NCBI RefSeq assembly: GCF_028610675.1
Contig: NZ_JAQQWS010000013.1
Coordinates: 1-64,000, forward strand
DNA from: Alkalihalobacillus pseudalcaliphilus
GTDB lineage: Bacteria > Bacillota > Bacilli > Bacillales > Bacillaceae_D
Direction: 5' to 3'
Length of the DNA stretch: 64,000 bases
Shown here: positions 8,711 to 18,110 of the stretch, piece after piece
Numbering within the stretch: the stretch's first letter is position 1
How the letters are laid out: every line of letters begins with the position of its first letter
Made by a program: the position numbers and the translations under genes
Notes under the pieces: generated by a model
Databases searched by the model: none
What the model saw: the letters and a program-made list of their open reading frames with translations, nothing else
What the model was told of the DNA's origin: nothing

Positions 8711-9985
8711 CTAGTTATTTTGGACATGACAAAGCCCTTTGTACTTCCTTCTACTCTCCTCCAAAAATGCTATCGTCTCCGACCACGAATGTAAGCTTGC
8801 ATGATACGTATACGGTTTTTCCCCTCCGAAATATTCACCAGTAAAGGCGGGTAAATGAGGAATGGCAATGCCGTGCCCGGCCTTTTCATAAAAATGCTTC
8901 TTGATATGTTCCCCTGAAAAAAAGTCACTATATGTACAGGAATCAAAAATAGCATCCTCTTTTCCTGCTATGAATAAATAGTCTTTATTCGTATTAACGA
9001 TCGGAATCTTAACCCCATCCTTATCAGGGTGCTGCTCATACAGTGTTTCATACCAGAAGGAGAGCGCGTTCTTTCCTTCTAAGAATTTCTCTTTACATAG
9101 TAAGGCAGTTTCGACAGGATTTTTTGCTGTCGCATACGGAAGAGCCTCGCCCTTATACATCCAAGCAGGTAACAAATTCGGTTCCTCTGTCCAAGGGGTA
9201 ATTCCTGCAAAAGATACACCCGATCCATTTAACGAAACAATCGCTTTAATCTCATCAAATAGAACACCTGACCAGAGAGCTAACTCAGCCCCTCTTGAAA
9301 CACCATGCATACCCATCCATCCGTTTTTGACATCTTCCCGTTTCTGTAACCAACTAATTGAATCCCTGATTATTTCCAAAGGGATGTTAGCTAACCTACT
9401 ATTTAATCCTTCCACACCAAAATAAGCGACAGCCAAGACATTATAACCATACTGAGTTAAATGACTTGCTGTGAAATCATTTGTCCCACCTTCTGAACCC
9501 GAAACAACAATCAGACCAGGCCTTGGCTTTCCATCTAAATGATAATAATAGTTGCCTATTACTGAGTCATGAATAGGTATTACCGCTACCTCCTCATCGG
9601 CGTACCACCTTTTTTGCAACTCTTTCCGCTCTAACTCCACATTATTATGATAAATAGATAACGTAAAAACATGCGGGGCCAAACGGTCGTAAGGTTCACT
9701 AGCATTGATTTCTTTTTTAATCAGAGCCATTGACCAAAATAATCCCATCGGGTCTACCAATTTATACGTACCTTCTATCGGTGCCATTTCTGACAGATGA
9801 ATTTCCCCATTTTTATCTGCTTGGAAATACGCATATGACTGTCTATAAAGAACATCCTTTGCCGTAACCGACCGTCTGTCCAACTCGATTTTATAGGTAT
9901 TATGAGGTTGTAAATTCGTAAAATATATATGAATGACCTCATCTAGCATAGTCACCCAGCGATTATTTCTCTCTTTGATATGCAT
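8711..9985 (-). CDS. Acyl-CoA thioesterase/BAAT-family hydrolase
   Basis: 424 residues from the ATG preceded by GAGGAGCGAGCGG. An N-terminal immunoglobulin-like thioester hydrolase domain (residues 1-120) is followed by an alpha/beta hydrolase of the bile-acid-CoA:amino-acid N-acyltransferase family. The nucleophile elbow is GVSRGAE, with acid AGKEDAIF and histidine GHGIAIP. The nucleophile is Ser rather than Cys, as in bacterial thioesterase-like members. The same architecture occurs at 34855-36159, so the window holds two paralogues. Confidence 0.8.
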   Translation of the reverse strand: MHIKERNNRWVTMLDEVIHIYFTNLQPHNTYKIELDRRSVTAKDVLYRQSYAYFQADKNGEIHLSEMAPIEGTYKLVDPMGLFWSMALIKKEINASEPYDRLAPHVFTLSIYHNNVELERKELQKRWYADEEVAVIPIHDSVIGNYYYHLDGKPRPGLIVVSGSEGGTNDFTASHLTQYGYNVLAVAYFGVEGLNSRLANIPLEIIRDSISWLQKREDVKNGWMGMHGVSRGAELALWSGVLFDEIKAIVSLNGSGVSFAGITPWTEEPNLLPAWMYKGEALPYATAKNPVETALLCKEKFLEGKNALSFWYETLYEQHPDKDGVKIPIVNTNKDYLFIAGKEDAIFDSCTYSDFFSGEHIKKHFYEKAGHGIAIPHLPAFTGEYFGGEKPYTYHASLHSWSETIAFLEESRRKYKGLCHVQNN

Positions 9986-10125
9986 CCGCTCGCTCCTCTG
10001 CTCTATTATTCTTACTAAGGAAAATGTTATCAAATTAAACAGAAAAATCAAATATATAAGACTCTTTTTATGATAATATGAAATAAAACAACATGATCTA
10101 CAGATATCATCAGAAAGGTGACCAA

Positions 10126-10527
10126 ATGAATTATATAATGACGTCTGCTTGTCTTGTATTAGACAACTATAATCATGTTTTATTAAAAAAAGATCCTAAA
10201 CGCGGTTGGGAGTTGCCTGGTGGTTATGTAGAACCAGGTGAAACCTTTGAAGAAACAGCGGTAAGAGAAGTAAAGGAAGAAACCGGCGTAGACATTGAAG
10301 TGGAGAGATTTTGCGGAGTCTCCCAAGAAATAAGTAAAGGTCTCTGTCATATTTGGTGGGTTGGAAAAGTGGTAAGTGGCGCACTTACTACGAGCACAGA
10401 AAGTCTTGAGGTTGGTTTTTTTGAAATAAGCGAAGCATTAGCTTTAATGACTAACGAGGACTTCCAGACAGAATTAACATTTTGTTACGATCAAACGAAA
10501 CACCCTTTTACATTATATTTCAGATAG
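10126..10527 (+). CDS. Nudix hydrolase
   Basis: 133 residues from ATG 10126, which has AAAGGTGACC in front. A complete Nudix box lies at about residues 29-51: GGYVEPGETFEE then TAVREVKEETGV, matching GX5EX7REUXEEXGU. Nudix enzymes hydrolyse nucleoside diphosphates linked to another moiety; the substrate is unknown. It starts a rightward run of six small enzyme genes. Confidence 0.85.
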   Translation: MNYIMTSACLVLDNYNHVLLKKDPKRGWELPGGYVEPGETFEETAVREVKEETGVDIEVERFCGVSQEISKGLCHIWWVGKVVSGALTTSTESLEVGFFEISEALALMTNEDFQTELTFCYDQTKHPFTLYFR

Positions 10528-10540
10528 AAAGAGTGATTGG

Positions 10541-11116
10541 ATGGACATCATATTTATTAGACACGCCGAGGGGAAACATACTATAGACTTACCAAACTCT
10601 CTGTATCTTGAAGACCCCACTTTAACCGTAAAGGGCGAGTCTCAGGCGCGTAGCTTACAACAGACATTTTCCTTAACTTTAGATGACCTTATGGTGATTA
10701 GCCCTATGAGACGGACCTTACAAACCGCTTCATTATTTGCTCACCCAATCATGTGCGAATCCATCGTTCATCCCTTCGTTGGCCCAAGAGTCTTCCCACT
10801 CAATAAATCCGGGAATACACTACCATGCGATCAATTGCTAGCTATAGAAATGATCCGGGAGGACTTTCCTTCATTCCATATACATCAAGCAGATGATCCT
10901 CACCTGTGGAAAAACGGTATAAACACGATTTCTCAAACTGAATTTGAATTAATAGCAAGAGATTTTCTGAACTGGTGTAAAAGCCTAAAAAAGGATCGAC
11001 TGTTCATCGTTTCTCATGATGGGACGATTACCGCATACCGTGAACTCATTAAGAACGTGGCCTTAACAAGAGATGACTTTCTTCATGATGCGGGCTGGGT
11101 AATTGAGAAAATATAA
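10541..11116 (+). CDS. Histidine-phosphatase superfamily protein
   Basis: 191 residues. The opening DIIFIRHAEGKHT carries the RHxE/RHG motif with the phospho-accepting His. SPMRRTLQTA supplies the phosphate-binding Arg and VSHDG the C-terminal His. It is a phosphoglycerate-mutase-like phosphatase of unknown substrate. The gene begins 13 bp after the Nudix gene and is probably in the same operon. Confidence 0.85.
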   Translation: MDIIFIRHAEGKHTIDLPNSLYLEDPTLTVKGESQARSLQQTFSLTLDDLMVISPMRRTLQTASLFAHPIMCESIVHPFVGPRVFPLNKSGNTLPCDQLLAIEMIREDFPSFHIHQADDPHLWKNGINTISQTEFELIARDFLNWCKSLKKDRLFIVSHDGTITAYRELIKNVALTRDDFLHDAGWVIEKI

Positions 11117-11151
11117 GGCGACGACTACCTATCACGAAGGAGGACTTCATT

Positions 11152-11736
11152 TTGAACATAAGAGCATATAAAAAGGAAGACGAAATGGGCTGGATTAGGT
11201 GTAGAGTTCTGGCTTTTCTAGACACTGCTTATTATGACAATGTTTTAAAGGAAAAGGAAAAATACGCAAACCCTTCTATTGAACTTGTAGCTGAAATCAA
11301 TGGACAAATTATTGGACTCCTAGATATTGAGTATGAAAAGGAAGAAGGAACGGTTTGTTCACGAGGCAAAGGAAAAGGCGGCATGATTTGGCATATCGCT
11401 GTACACCCCGACTATCGTAGAGCAGGTGTTGGACAGAAGCTTCTTCAAAAAGCCGAAGAGATCAGTAAAGAATTAGGTTTAAACCGCCTAGAGGCATGGA
11501 CGCGGGATGATATGTGGGTAAATAAATGGTATAAAAAGAACGGCTTTGAAGAGGTTGATTCCTATTTACATGTATTCATCAAAGGAAAAGAATTGGAATT
11601 TGCTCTTACCTCGAATATCCCTAACTTATATCCAATACAAGGCTTTTTTCATTATGTAGGCGATGATAAGCAAATGATCGCTCAACAATTTCAACGCGTA
11701 CATGAATGCTTTTGTTTTATAAAAAAGTTACATTAA
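11152..11736 (+). CDS. GNAT N-acetyltransferase
   Basis: 194 residues with a TTG start behind GAAGGAGGACTTCAT. The acetyl-CoA loop is VHPDYRRAGVGQKLLQ (about residues 83-98) and the typical WYKKNGFEEV follows at about 124. A C-terminal extension of about 45 residues is unusual in length. Substrate unknown. Confidence 0.85.
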   Translation: MNIRAYKKEDEMGWIRCRVLAFLDTAYYDNVLKEKEKYANPSIELVAEINGQIIGLLDIEYEKEEGTVCSRGKGKGGMIWHIAVHPDYRRAGVGQKLLQKAEEISKELGLNRLEAWTRDDMWVNKWYKKNGFEEVDSYLHVFIKGKELEFALTSNIPNLYPIQGFFHYVGDDKQMIAQQFQRVHECFCFIKKLH

Positions 11737-11853
11737 TTATTATTGTAAATATGAAAAACTGGGACACACTCTTCAAAAAAGTGATGACCTTCACCCACCC
11801 AAATTACGAGATAATTAAATAAAGTCAGAATCTACTTTTGGAGGTTTCATCCT

Positions 11854-12705
11854 ATGTGGAAACAGAAAATAGTCCAAACAACTAGAGGAATGTTTGAGGT
11901 TTTTACAAAAGGTCACGGTACACCGCTTTGTGTCACCCATCACTACTCATCCTTTAATGAAACCGGTGATTATTTCGCCGACTCTTTCACTCATTCCCAT
12001 ACGGTTATTCTTATTAATCTTCGGGAGTGCGGTCATTCCGCTCAAGCAACAGAGCCTTATCAGCTTAGTTTCATAGAAACGATATTGGATTTGGAAGCGA
12101 TTCGTACAAGCCTTGGTTATAAAAAGTGGGGTTTTGCCGGCCACTCAACCGGTGGCATGCTCGGCATTATATATGGAATCCACTTCTCAGATTCTCTACA
12201 CTATACAATCATTGTTGGGGCCGCCGCTCGTGAATACCAAATCTTTTCACCAACTTGTATCTACAATAAGCAGCATCCTCAATATGAAAACATGCAACAG
12301 CTAACACGTTTACTTTCTGATAAGAACCTTACCGCTCAGGAAAAAGAAAGCTATAAAGTGGAGAGAACGAAGCTTTCCTTATATAAACCAGACCTGTATA
12401 GCGAATTCTTCAACAGGAATATCCACAAAAGCTTGAACCCTATTCGACTACATTATTTTAGTCGGGAAGTAGTGATCTTTGATGTCACGAAACAACTTAC
12501 TCTCATCCAAACTCCTACTCTTATCATTTGTGGAAAGCATGATGTGCAATGTCCAGTTACCTACTCAATCGAGATGGCAGGGTTAATTCCTACAGCTGAA
12601 TTAGTTATCTTTTACGAAAGCAATCATTATCCATTCCTTGAAGAGAAAGCAAAGTTTACGAGTATCATTGATTCTTTCTTCCAACAACTAAGTGATCATG
12701 AATAG
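11854..12705 (+). CDS. Alpha/beta hydrolase
   Basis: 283 residues. Nucleophile elbow FAGHSTGGMLG (Ser about residue 98), acid ICGKHDVQCP and base SNHYPF complete a proline-iminopeptidase-like triad. The oxyanion loop appears as THHYSSFNETG rather than HGxPG. It has its own ribosome site (TTTGGAGGTTTCATCCT) and follows a 117-bp gap, so it may have its own promoter. Confidence 0.85.
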   Translation: MWKQKIVQTTRGMFEVFTKGHGTPLCVTHHYSSFNETGDYFADSFTHSHTVILINLRECGHSAQATEPYQLSFIETILDLEAIRTSLGYKKWGFAGHSTGGMLGIIYGIHFSDSLHYTIIVGAAAREYQIFSPTCIYNKQHPQYENMQQLTRLLSDKNLTAQEKESYKVERTKLSLYKPDLYSEFFNRNIHKSLNPIRLHYFSREVVIFDVTKQLTLIQTPTLIICGKHDVQCPVTYSIEMAGLIPTAELVIFYESNHYPFLEEKAKFTSIIDSFFQQLSDHE

Positions 12706-12739
12706 CCTTTATAAAAATTCAAGTAAAGAAGGGGAAAAG

Positions 12740-13207
12740 ATGTTCATAAAGCTCGCCACCATTTCTGAAGCAGCGCTCATTCATGATGTCATGATACAAG
12801 CTTTTAGTGTATACAGAAATGAAAAACCCCCATCCAGTGCTTTAGAAGAAACGATTCAATTCGTTTCAGTGGCTTTAGAAAAAGGGGAACAAGCATTTAT
12901 TGCTTTTGAAGAACACAAGCCAGTCGGTATCGTTCGATTTCAAGTAAAAGAAGACAACCTATATTTTTATCGCTTAGCGGTCATTCCTACAAAACAAGGA
13001 CAAGGAATCGCTACAGAGTTATTACAATCACTAGAATGCTATGCAAAGAAAAAGGAACTCACTTCCATTCAGTGCAAAGTACGTGTAACGGTGCCTAGAA
13101 ATATACAGCTCTATAGCTCGATTGGCTATAACGTTTTTCATTCAGAAATGATTTCTAAACCAAACGGCATGACGATAGATGTTGTTTCGATGATGAAAGA
13201 ACTATAA
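12740..13207 (+). CDS. GNAT N-acetyltransferase
   Basis: 155 residues from the ATG after AAGAAGGGGAAAAG; an upstream in-frame ATG lacks such a site and would overlap the hydrolase. The acetyl-CoA-binding segment LAVIPTKQGQGIATELL lies at about residues 76-92, with YSSIGYNVFH in the C-terminal strand. Substrate unknown. Confidence 0.85.
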   Translation: MFIKLATISEAALIHDVMIQAFSVYRNEKPPSSALEETIQFVSVALEKGEQAFIAFEEHKPVGIVRFQVKEDNLYFYRLAVIPTKQGQGIATELLQSLECYAKKKELTSIQCKVRVTVPRNIQLYSSIGYNVFHSEMISKPNGMTIDVVSMMKEL

Positions 13208-13238
13208 CTTCCATAAAATAGAATAAAAGGAGCTCATT

Positions 13239-13892
13239 ATGAACACCTACAAAGTCATTTTATTTGATTTAGATGGAACTTTGTCAGATCCCAAAATAGG
13301 CATTACTAAATCAGTTCAATTCGCTCTAAAGAAGATGAACATCATTGAGACAGACCTCGATACATTAGTCAATTTTATCGGTCCTCCCTTGCAAGTAACA
13401 TTTCCTGAATTTTATCATTTCGATGAAAAGGAGACTGAAAAAGCCATCCAATATTACCGAGTACGCTTCCAGGAAAAAGGGATGTTCGAAAATGAGCTAT
13501 ATCCACATGTCACCACCTTATTAAAGGCATTAAAAAAACAGCAACTTACTTTAGTTGTAGCAACCTCCAAACCCACTATTTTTGCTGAACAAATCCTTAA
13601 TTATTTTCAAATCGCTCACTATTTCGAACTTATTGTAGGCAGTAATCTTGATGGAACAAGGAACTCGAAAACAGAAATTATTCAATACATATTAGGCATA
13701 TATCAGGAATATCAGCCAAGTGACTTTATCATGATTGGTGATAGAAAGCATGATATTATCGGAGCAAAAAATGTAGGTGTTCATTCGATTGGTGTCACCT
13801 ATGGATATGGTTCTGAAGAAGAAATCAATCTTGCTAAACCGACTTATATCGTCAAGCATGTCAACGATTTAGGAAGTATTCTAATTGGTTAA
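13239..13892 (+). CDS. HAD hydrolase, phosphoglycolate-phosphatase-like
   Basis: 217 residues. HAD motif I FDLDGTLSD (residues 9-17), motif II VVATSKP, motif III KTEIIQ with the Lys, and motif IV MIGDRKHDIIGAKN. The cap is the C1 helical type. Closest in pattern to phosphoglycolate phosphatase and pyrophosphatase PpaX-like enzymes. The ATG follows AAAAGGAGC. It is last in the rightward run and is followed by a terminator. Confidence 0.85.
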   Translation: MNTYKVILFDLDGTLSDPKIGITKSVQFALKKMNIIETDLDTLVNFIGPPLQVTFPEFYHFDEKETEKAIQYYRVRFQEKGMFENELYPHVTTLLKALKKQQLTLVVATSKPTIFAEQILNYFQIAHYFELIVGSNLDGTRNSKTEIIQYILGIYQEYQPSDFIMIGDRKHDIIGAKNVGVHSIGVTYGYGSEEEINLAKPTYIVKHVNDLGSILIG

Positions 13893-13927
13893 CAAGTAAA
13901 CTGAACCGTTGTTCCTGCCATACAAAG

Positions 13928-13962
13928 AGCTCATCCCTCGTTACTTGGATGAGCTTTTTCTA
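13928..13962 (+). terminator. Terminator after the HAD gene
   Basis: AGCTCATCC and GGATGAGCT pair around a short loop, followed by TTTTTCT. Confidence 0.85.
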
Positions 13963-14014
13963 GTTATTACGATTTATATTTGCGAAGCTGTACGCTGCCA
14001 ATGACTATCATCAA

Positions 14015-15118
14015 TTAATCCTTCCTCCGCTCAACCAAATTAACGCCTATTCCCATACAAATAACGCCTATTAACAACATAAGAACGAGAGATAAAGTGA
14101 TCTCATTCCAGCCAGCATTATAAAGCGTGATATCCATTAAAGCTTCCATTGCATGTGCCAATGGAAATAAGTCAGCGATAAACAGTAGAACAGGATTACT
14201 CAGCACTCCAGGCGGCATATACACACCACTAATGAGCGGTACAATCGGGATAATGGATGGGTATATCATATTAAATTGCTCGGGTGTTTTGATAAAACCT
14301 GTGAGTAACATCGCCACACTTACCATACTAAGTGCAAAGATTGCTGCAACAGCTACGATCATGCCAAAACGATGACCAAGATCGTAATCCAAAAAATAGT
14401 GAAACATAACCAATACAGTTAGAATTTGCATAAAACCGATAAAGAAGCTATAAAACAGATGTCCTGCATACATTCCTGTTTTACTAAGAGGAGAAAGAAT
14501 CATCCGATCCCATACACCACTTACTTTATCCGATGTCACCGCATTTACCTTAAAGCCAATCGTAAACATCGCCATAAATAAAGTGAATCCAAATAATAAT
14601 TGAATCATCATATTATACTCAGGAACATCTCCGCCATCGACTGACTTTACGACAACTTGAAATGGAGAACCCTCTACAAAAGTAATTACTTCATCTCGGA
14701 GTATTCCAACTTCACCTGAGCCAGTGGCTGCATCTAGCTGAGCTTCTCGTGTAAAAACAGTATGAACATAGTCCTCAATGAATTGGACAGACCTCGTATG
14801 TGAAGAAGCAATCATTTTATAATCTCTTTCTGATACTTGGATAGCTACTCCACTATTTCCTTCTTCTACATCTGAACGTGCCTTCTCTTCATCAGTCACA
14901 ATAAACGAATAGTTCTGACTATCATTTAAAAGTGCTATCCATTTCTCTTCTACTTCTTCACGATTTGACTCACTACTGAAAATAGGTACGATCGTTTCTG
15001 TTTGTTCATTCGTATTTGTAAAAACAAATGTTAAGATAATACTGCCCAACGTTAATAATAAAATCGTCCATGGGCTTCTTATATCCTTTTTTAGCTGTGC
15101 TTTAAATACGGCAAACAT
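14015..15118 (-). CDS. lnrN: ABC-2 permease, LnrN-like
   Basis: 367 residues. One N-terminal membrane helix, a large extracytoplasmic loop (about 35-165), then five helices, as in ABC-2 exporters. It contains the GVWDRMILSPLSKTGMYAGH coupling region. With the next two genes and the two-component pair upstream it reproduces the order of Bacillus subtilis lnrJKLMN (yfiJKLMN), which expels linear polyenes such as linearmycin. The start codon overlaps the stop of the upstream permease. Confidence 0.75.
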   Translation of the reverse strand: MFAVFKAQLKKDIRSPWTILLLTLGSIILTFVFTNTNEQTETIVPIFSSESNREEVEEKWIALLNDSQNYSFIVTDEEKARSDVEEGNSGVAIQVSERDYKMIASSHTRSVQFIEDYVHTVFTREAQLDAATGSGEVGILRDEVITFVEGSPFQVVVKSVDGGDVPEYNMMIQLLFGFTLFMAMFTIGFKVNAVTSDKVSGVWDRMILSPLSKTGMYAGHLFYSFFIGFMQILTVLVMFHYFLDYDLGHRFGMIVAVAAIFALSMVSVAMLLTGFIKTPEQFNMIYPSIIPIVPLISGVYMPPGVLSNPVLLFIADLFPLAHAMEALMDITLYNAGWNEITLSLVLMLLIGVICMGIGVNLVERRKD

Positions 15119-16380
15119 TACGCTCTCCCCCTTTCAGGAAACAACAGAATTCCGATGAGGAGAAACGCAACAAAAAACGCGAATTGCTTCATCAATGGTG
15201 CAACAAAAGATATATCTTGACCATATTGAAGAAAATCCGTAAAAAGAGATACCGTTATTCCTGTTGGCGTCCATACACTAACCGCTTGTGCCCAAGCCGG
15301 AAATTGCTCCATTGGAAAGAAATTGCCTCCTAAAGCACCTATAACCATAACCACTATAATAAATAGCCCATTTGCTGCATTAATGTTATTCATCTTTAAC
15401 ATTAATGAAGTAAATATCGCAGATAATCCTGCAACCGTTAATGAAAAAAGTGTTACGATAACCATAATACCCAACCAAAATGCTATCGACTGCTCTGAAA
15501 AGATCCCCAATAAGAGATCCGTACATAAAAACACAAGCATTAACTGAATCCAGACTAAAAAGAAAGTAGAAGTAATTTTACCCATTAAATACGAAAGTGG
15601 TTGACTATTCGTTAATAAAATCCGATTAAAAACATTTTCCCTCTTTTCTGTTGCCGTCTTAGATGCAACTGTTGAAGCAATAAACAAGGCAAAAAGCGAA
15701 CTCATCGCGATCGTAAAATATTGAGCAAGGTCAATTTCAACCGCCCTTTCATTTATGATCTCTAGACCACCTTGCGGCAATGTCAATTCAGCTCCTTCTA
15801 CCTCGGCCACCGCTCCAAGGGCAATTTGGAAATTGAGTGTTTCCATGTATTGAGTGAGCATATCTGTTAGGATATTCGCCTCTATGGAATGATCTTCAAG
15901 CTGGACATGAAGAGCTGCTTGTGCAGGTTGACCTAACATCATATGTGCGAGAAAATCATACATAAATCCTTCGGGAATTTTAATAATAGCATCCAGATCA
16001 CCATTCTTAACTTGCTCTACTGCTTCTTTTTCACTTAACTCCTGTGTATGAATCCAAGAACTTAATTCAGGTTCGTTAAAAAATGATGTGATTAAGCCAC
16101 TTGGCGAAAGGCTTTCCGCCTCTTTTATCATCGTCTCTTTTTCTATTTCCGATAGATCCATCGCCCATATTACTTCTATAAACTGCTCAATCCCAGCTGC
16201 CTCGTTATCTTCCATTACTAAACCTGCACGTATATCCATGTCACCAGCATCATCAAACGTAATACCGGAAAAAACAAAATTCAGAACAATAATGATAAGA
16301 ATAGGTGCCAGCAGAGAAATAAGTACCTCTTTACGATCCCGCCAAAACACGAGTAAATCCTTTTTTAAAAATGAAATCAT
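15118..16380 (-). CDS. lnrM: ABC-2 permease, LnrM-like
   Basis: 420 residues with the same ABC-2 topology: N-terminal helix (about 20-40), a long extracellular domain to about 215, and five further helices. The coupling motif reads KRENVFNRILLTNSQPLSYL. It starts 16 bp after the ATPase gene and overlaps the next permease by one base, which indicates a translationally coupled heterodimer. Assigned by gene order plus family. Confidence 0.75.
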   Translation of the reverse strand: MISFLKKDLLVFWRDRKEVLISLLAPILIIIVLNFVFSGITFDDAGDMDIRAGLVMEDNEAAGIEQFIEVIWAMDLSEIEKETMIKEAESLSPSGLITSFFNEPELSSWIHTQELSEKEAVEQVKNGDLDAIIKIPEGFMYDFLAHMMLGQPAQAALHVQLEDHSIEANILTDMLTQYMETLNFQIALGAVAEVEGAELTLPQGGLEIINERAVEIDLAQYFTIAMSSLFALFIASTVASKTATEKRENVFNRILLTNSQPLSYLMGKITSTFFLVWIQLMLVFLCTDLLLGIFSEQSIAFWLGIMVIVTLFSLTVAGLSAIFTSLMLKMNNINAANGLFIIVVMVIGALGGNFFPMEQFPAWAQAVSVWTPTGITVSLFTDFLQYGQDISFVAPLMKQFAFFVAFLLIGILLFPERGRA

Positions 16381-16396
16381 GTCGTTTACCTCTCCC

Positions 16397-17329
16397 CTAA
16401 TCTCTTAAAGTCCGACCTGTTAAATGCAGGAAAACATCCTCAAGACTTGGCGTTTCCATTTGAAAATGCGTTAGTTGGATCCCTTCGCTTTCCACTGCAT
16501 GTACGATAGAACTTAATATATTGCTTCCTTTCTTGGCACTAACCCTAAGTCCTAGCTCTATTTCATCAACACGGTGAACATGATGTATCGCTTTTATTTT
16601 CTTCATTACCTCATCACTTGTCTCACTTAAATGAACTTGAATCGTATCTTCATTCGATAAAATACTTAAAAGCTCTGCCTTACTGCCTGCTGCCACCACT
16701 TTTCCGTGGTCCATAACATAGACACGTTTGCACAATTGCTCAACTTCCTCCATGTAATGACTTGTATAAAGAACCGTAGTCCCCTTTTCTTCATTTAGCT
16801 TTCGAACAGTTTCTAGAATATGATTTCTGGATTGCGGGTCAATTCCAACAGTCGGTTCATCCAAAATGAGGATTTTAGGTTGATGTAGCAGTGCCGCAGC
16901 AATATTCACCCTTCGCTTCATCCCCCCCGAAAAGGTTTTAACAAGCTCTTTTTGACGATCCTTTAACCCGACCATATTAAGGACATCCTGAATTCGGTGT
17001 TCTAATACATTCCTTTTGACCTTATAGGTCTCTCCAAAAAATTTCAGATTTTCATAAGCAGAAAGCTCCTCATATAAAGCAATCTCTTGTGGGACTACGC
17101 CAAGAATTCTTCTCATTTCAGCAGGATTTTTGATTGTACTTGTTCCATTTAATTTCACGTCTCCAGCAGAAGGCTTTATTAATGATGAAATCATAGATAT
17201 CGTCGTTGACTTACCTGCTCCATTGGGTCCAAGCAAACCGATCGATTCCCCTTCATCGATATAGATATCAACATCATCCACTACTTTTTTTCCTTTGTAA
17301 CTCTTGCTTAGTTTGATCGTTTCAATCAT
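16397..17329 (-). CDS. lnrL: ABC transporter ATPase, LnrL-like
   Basis: 310 residues. Walker A LGPNGAGKST (about 34-43), Q-loop VVPQE, signature FSGGMKRR, Walker B ILILDEPTVGID, then the switch histidine TSHYMEE. The C-terminal extension after residue 220 is of the DUF4162 type found in drug/bacteriocin exporters. It drives export through the two following permeases. A promoter with an embedded dyad precedes it, separate from the two-component genes. Confidence 0.85.
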   Translation of the reverse strand: MIETIKLSKSYKGKKVVDDVDIYIDEGESIGLLGPNGAGKSTTISMISSLIKPSAGDVKLNGTSTIKNPAEMRRILGVVPQEIALYEELSAYENLKFFGETYKVKRNVLEHRIQDVLNMVGLKDRQKELVKTFSGGMKRRVNIAAALLHQPKILILDEPTVGIDPQSRNHILETVRKLNEEKGTTVLYTSHYMEEVEQLCKRVYVMDHGKVVAAGSKAELLSILSNEDTIQVHLSETSDEVMKKIKAIHHVHRVDEIELGLRVSAKKGSNILSSIVHAVESEGIQLTHFQMETPSLEDVFLHLTGRTLRD

Positions 17330-17358
17330 ATTCGTACACTCCTTACGTTTTAGTAGCT

Positions 17359-17393
17359 AAAATATATACAAAAAAAAACAGTGTCAACACTGT
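17359..17393 (-). promoter_or_regulatory. Promoter of the exporter genes with embedded dyad
   Basis: On the minus strand TTGACA (17382-17387) and TATTTT (17359-17364) are spaced 17 bp. The -35 box lies inside the perfect dyad ACAGTGT/ACACTGT (17378-17393), with a T-run between the boxes. The dyad is a plausible response-regulator operator. The same hairpin plus T-run could end transcription from the regulator gene just upstream. Both readings are inference. Confidence 0.5.
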
Positions 17394-17477
17394 CTTCAGT
17401 CACGAACCATATCTAGATGAGTTACTTCAGTCATTTATATTTTCACTCTATTTCATCGTTAAAGTTTCTTAGCTCAT

Positions 17478-18110
17478 CTATACTAAGTTATGGCGGATAG
17501 CATATATAGCCAGTTGTGTGCGGTCACGTAGTTCTAATTTATGTAAAATTTGACTCGTATTATTTTTTACGGTACCTACTGATAACCCAAGTCGATATGC
17601 CGTTTCATAATTACTAAGTCCCTCACCAATACATGTTAGAATCGCTCGTTCACGTGGCGTTAATGACGGATCTGCTGTTTTTATTTCCTTTTGATTTAGG
17701 AGCAGCGGCATTACTTTTGCCGCAACCTGTTCTTCCACCGTTAATCCTCCATTTAGAGCACTACGAATCGAACGAATCAAGGAATCGGTATCTGCGTTTT
17801 TTAAAATATAACCACTTACGCCTATTTTAAGTGCCTCCATCACATATTCGCTATCGTCAAACGTGGTTAAAATGAGTATTTTAGCAGAGCTCCAGCGCGA
17901 TTGAATGACTTTTGCCGCTTCGATGCCATCCATAATAGGCATTCGAATATCCAAAATAATGATGTCAAATGCTTGTTTTTCACAGAGGTCTATCGCTTCT
18001 TTTCCATTACTTGCTTCCCCTGTCACCTTCATTTCCTCATCTGATTCAATCATCATTTTTAACCCTTGTCGCACCATCACCTGGTCTTCAGCCAATAATA
18101 TTCGTATCAT
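17478..18110 (-). CDS. lnrK: NarL/LuxR-type response regulator, LnrK-like
   Basis: 210 residues. Receiver domain with AEDQ acidic pair, phospho-acceptor Asp in IIILDIRMPIMDG and Lys in ILKNADT. The C-terminal LuxR helix-turn-helix reads LTPRERAILTCIGEGLSNYE. The second of two adjacent ATGs is chosen for its spacing to AAGGAGG. It overlaps the kinase gene by 23 bp. It probably activates the exporter genes downstream. Confidence 0.85.
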   Translation of the reverse strand: MIRILLAEDQVMVRQGLKMMIESDEEMKVTGEASNGKEAIDLCEKQAFDIIILDIRMPIMDGIEAAKVIQSRWSSAKILILTTFDDSEYVMEALKIGVSGYILKNADTDSLIRSIRSALNGGLTVEEQVAAKVMPLLLNQKEIKTADPSLTPRERAILTCIGEGLSNYETAYRLGLSVGTVKNNTSQILHKLELRDRTQLAIYAIRHNLV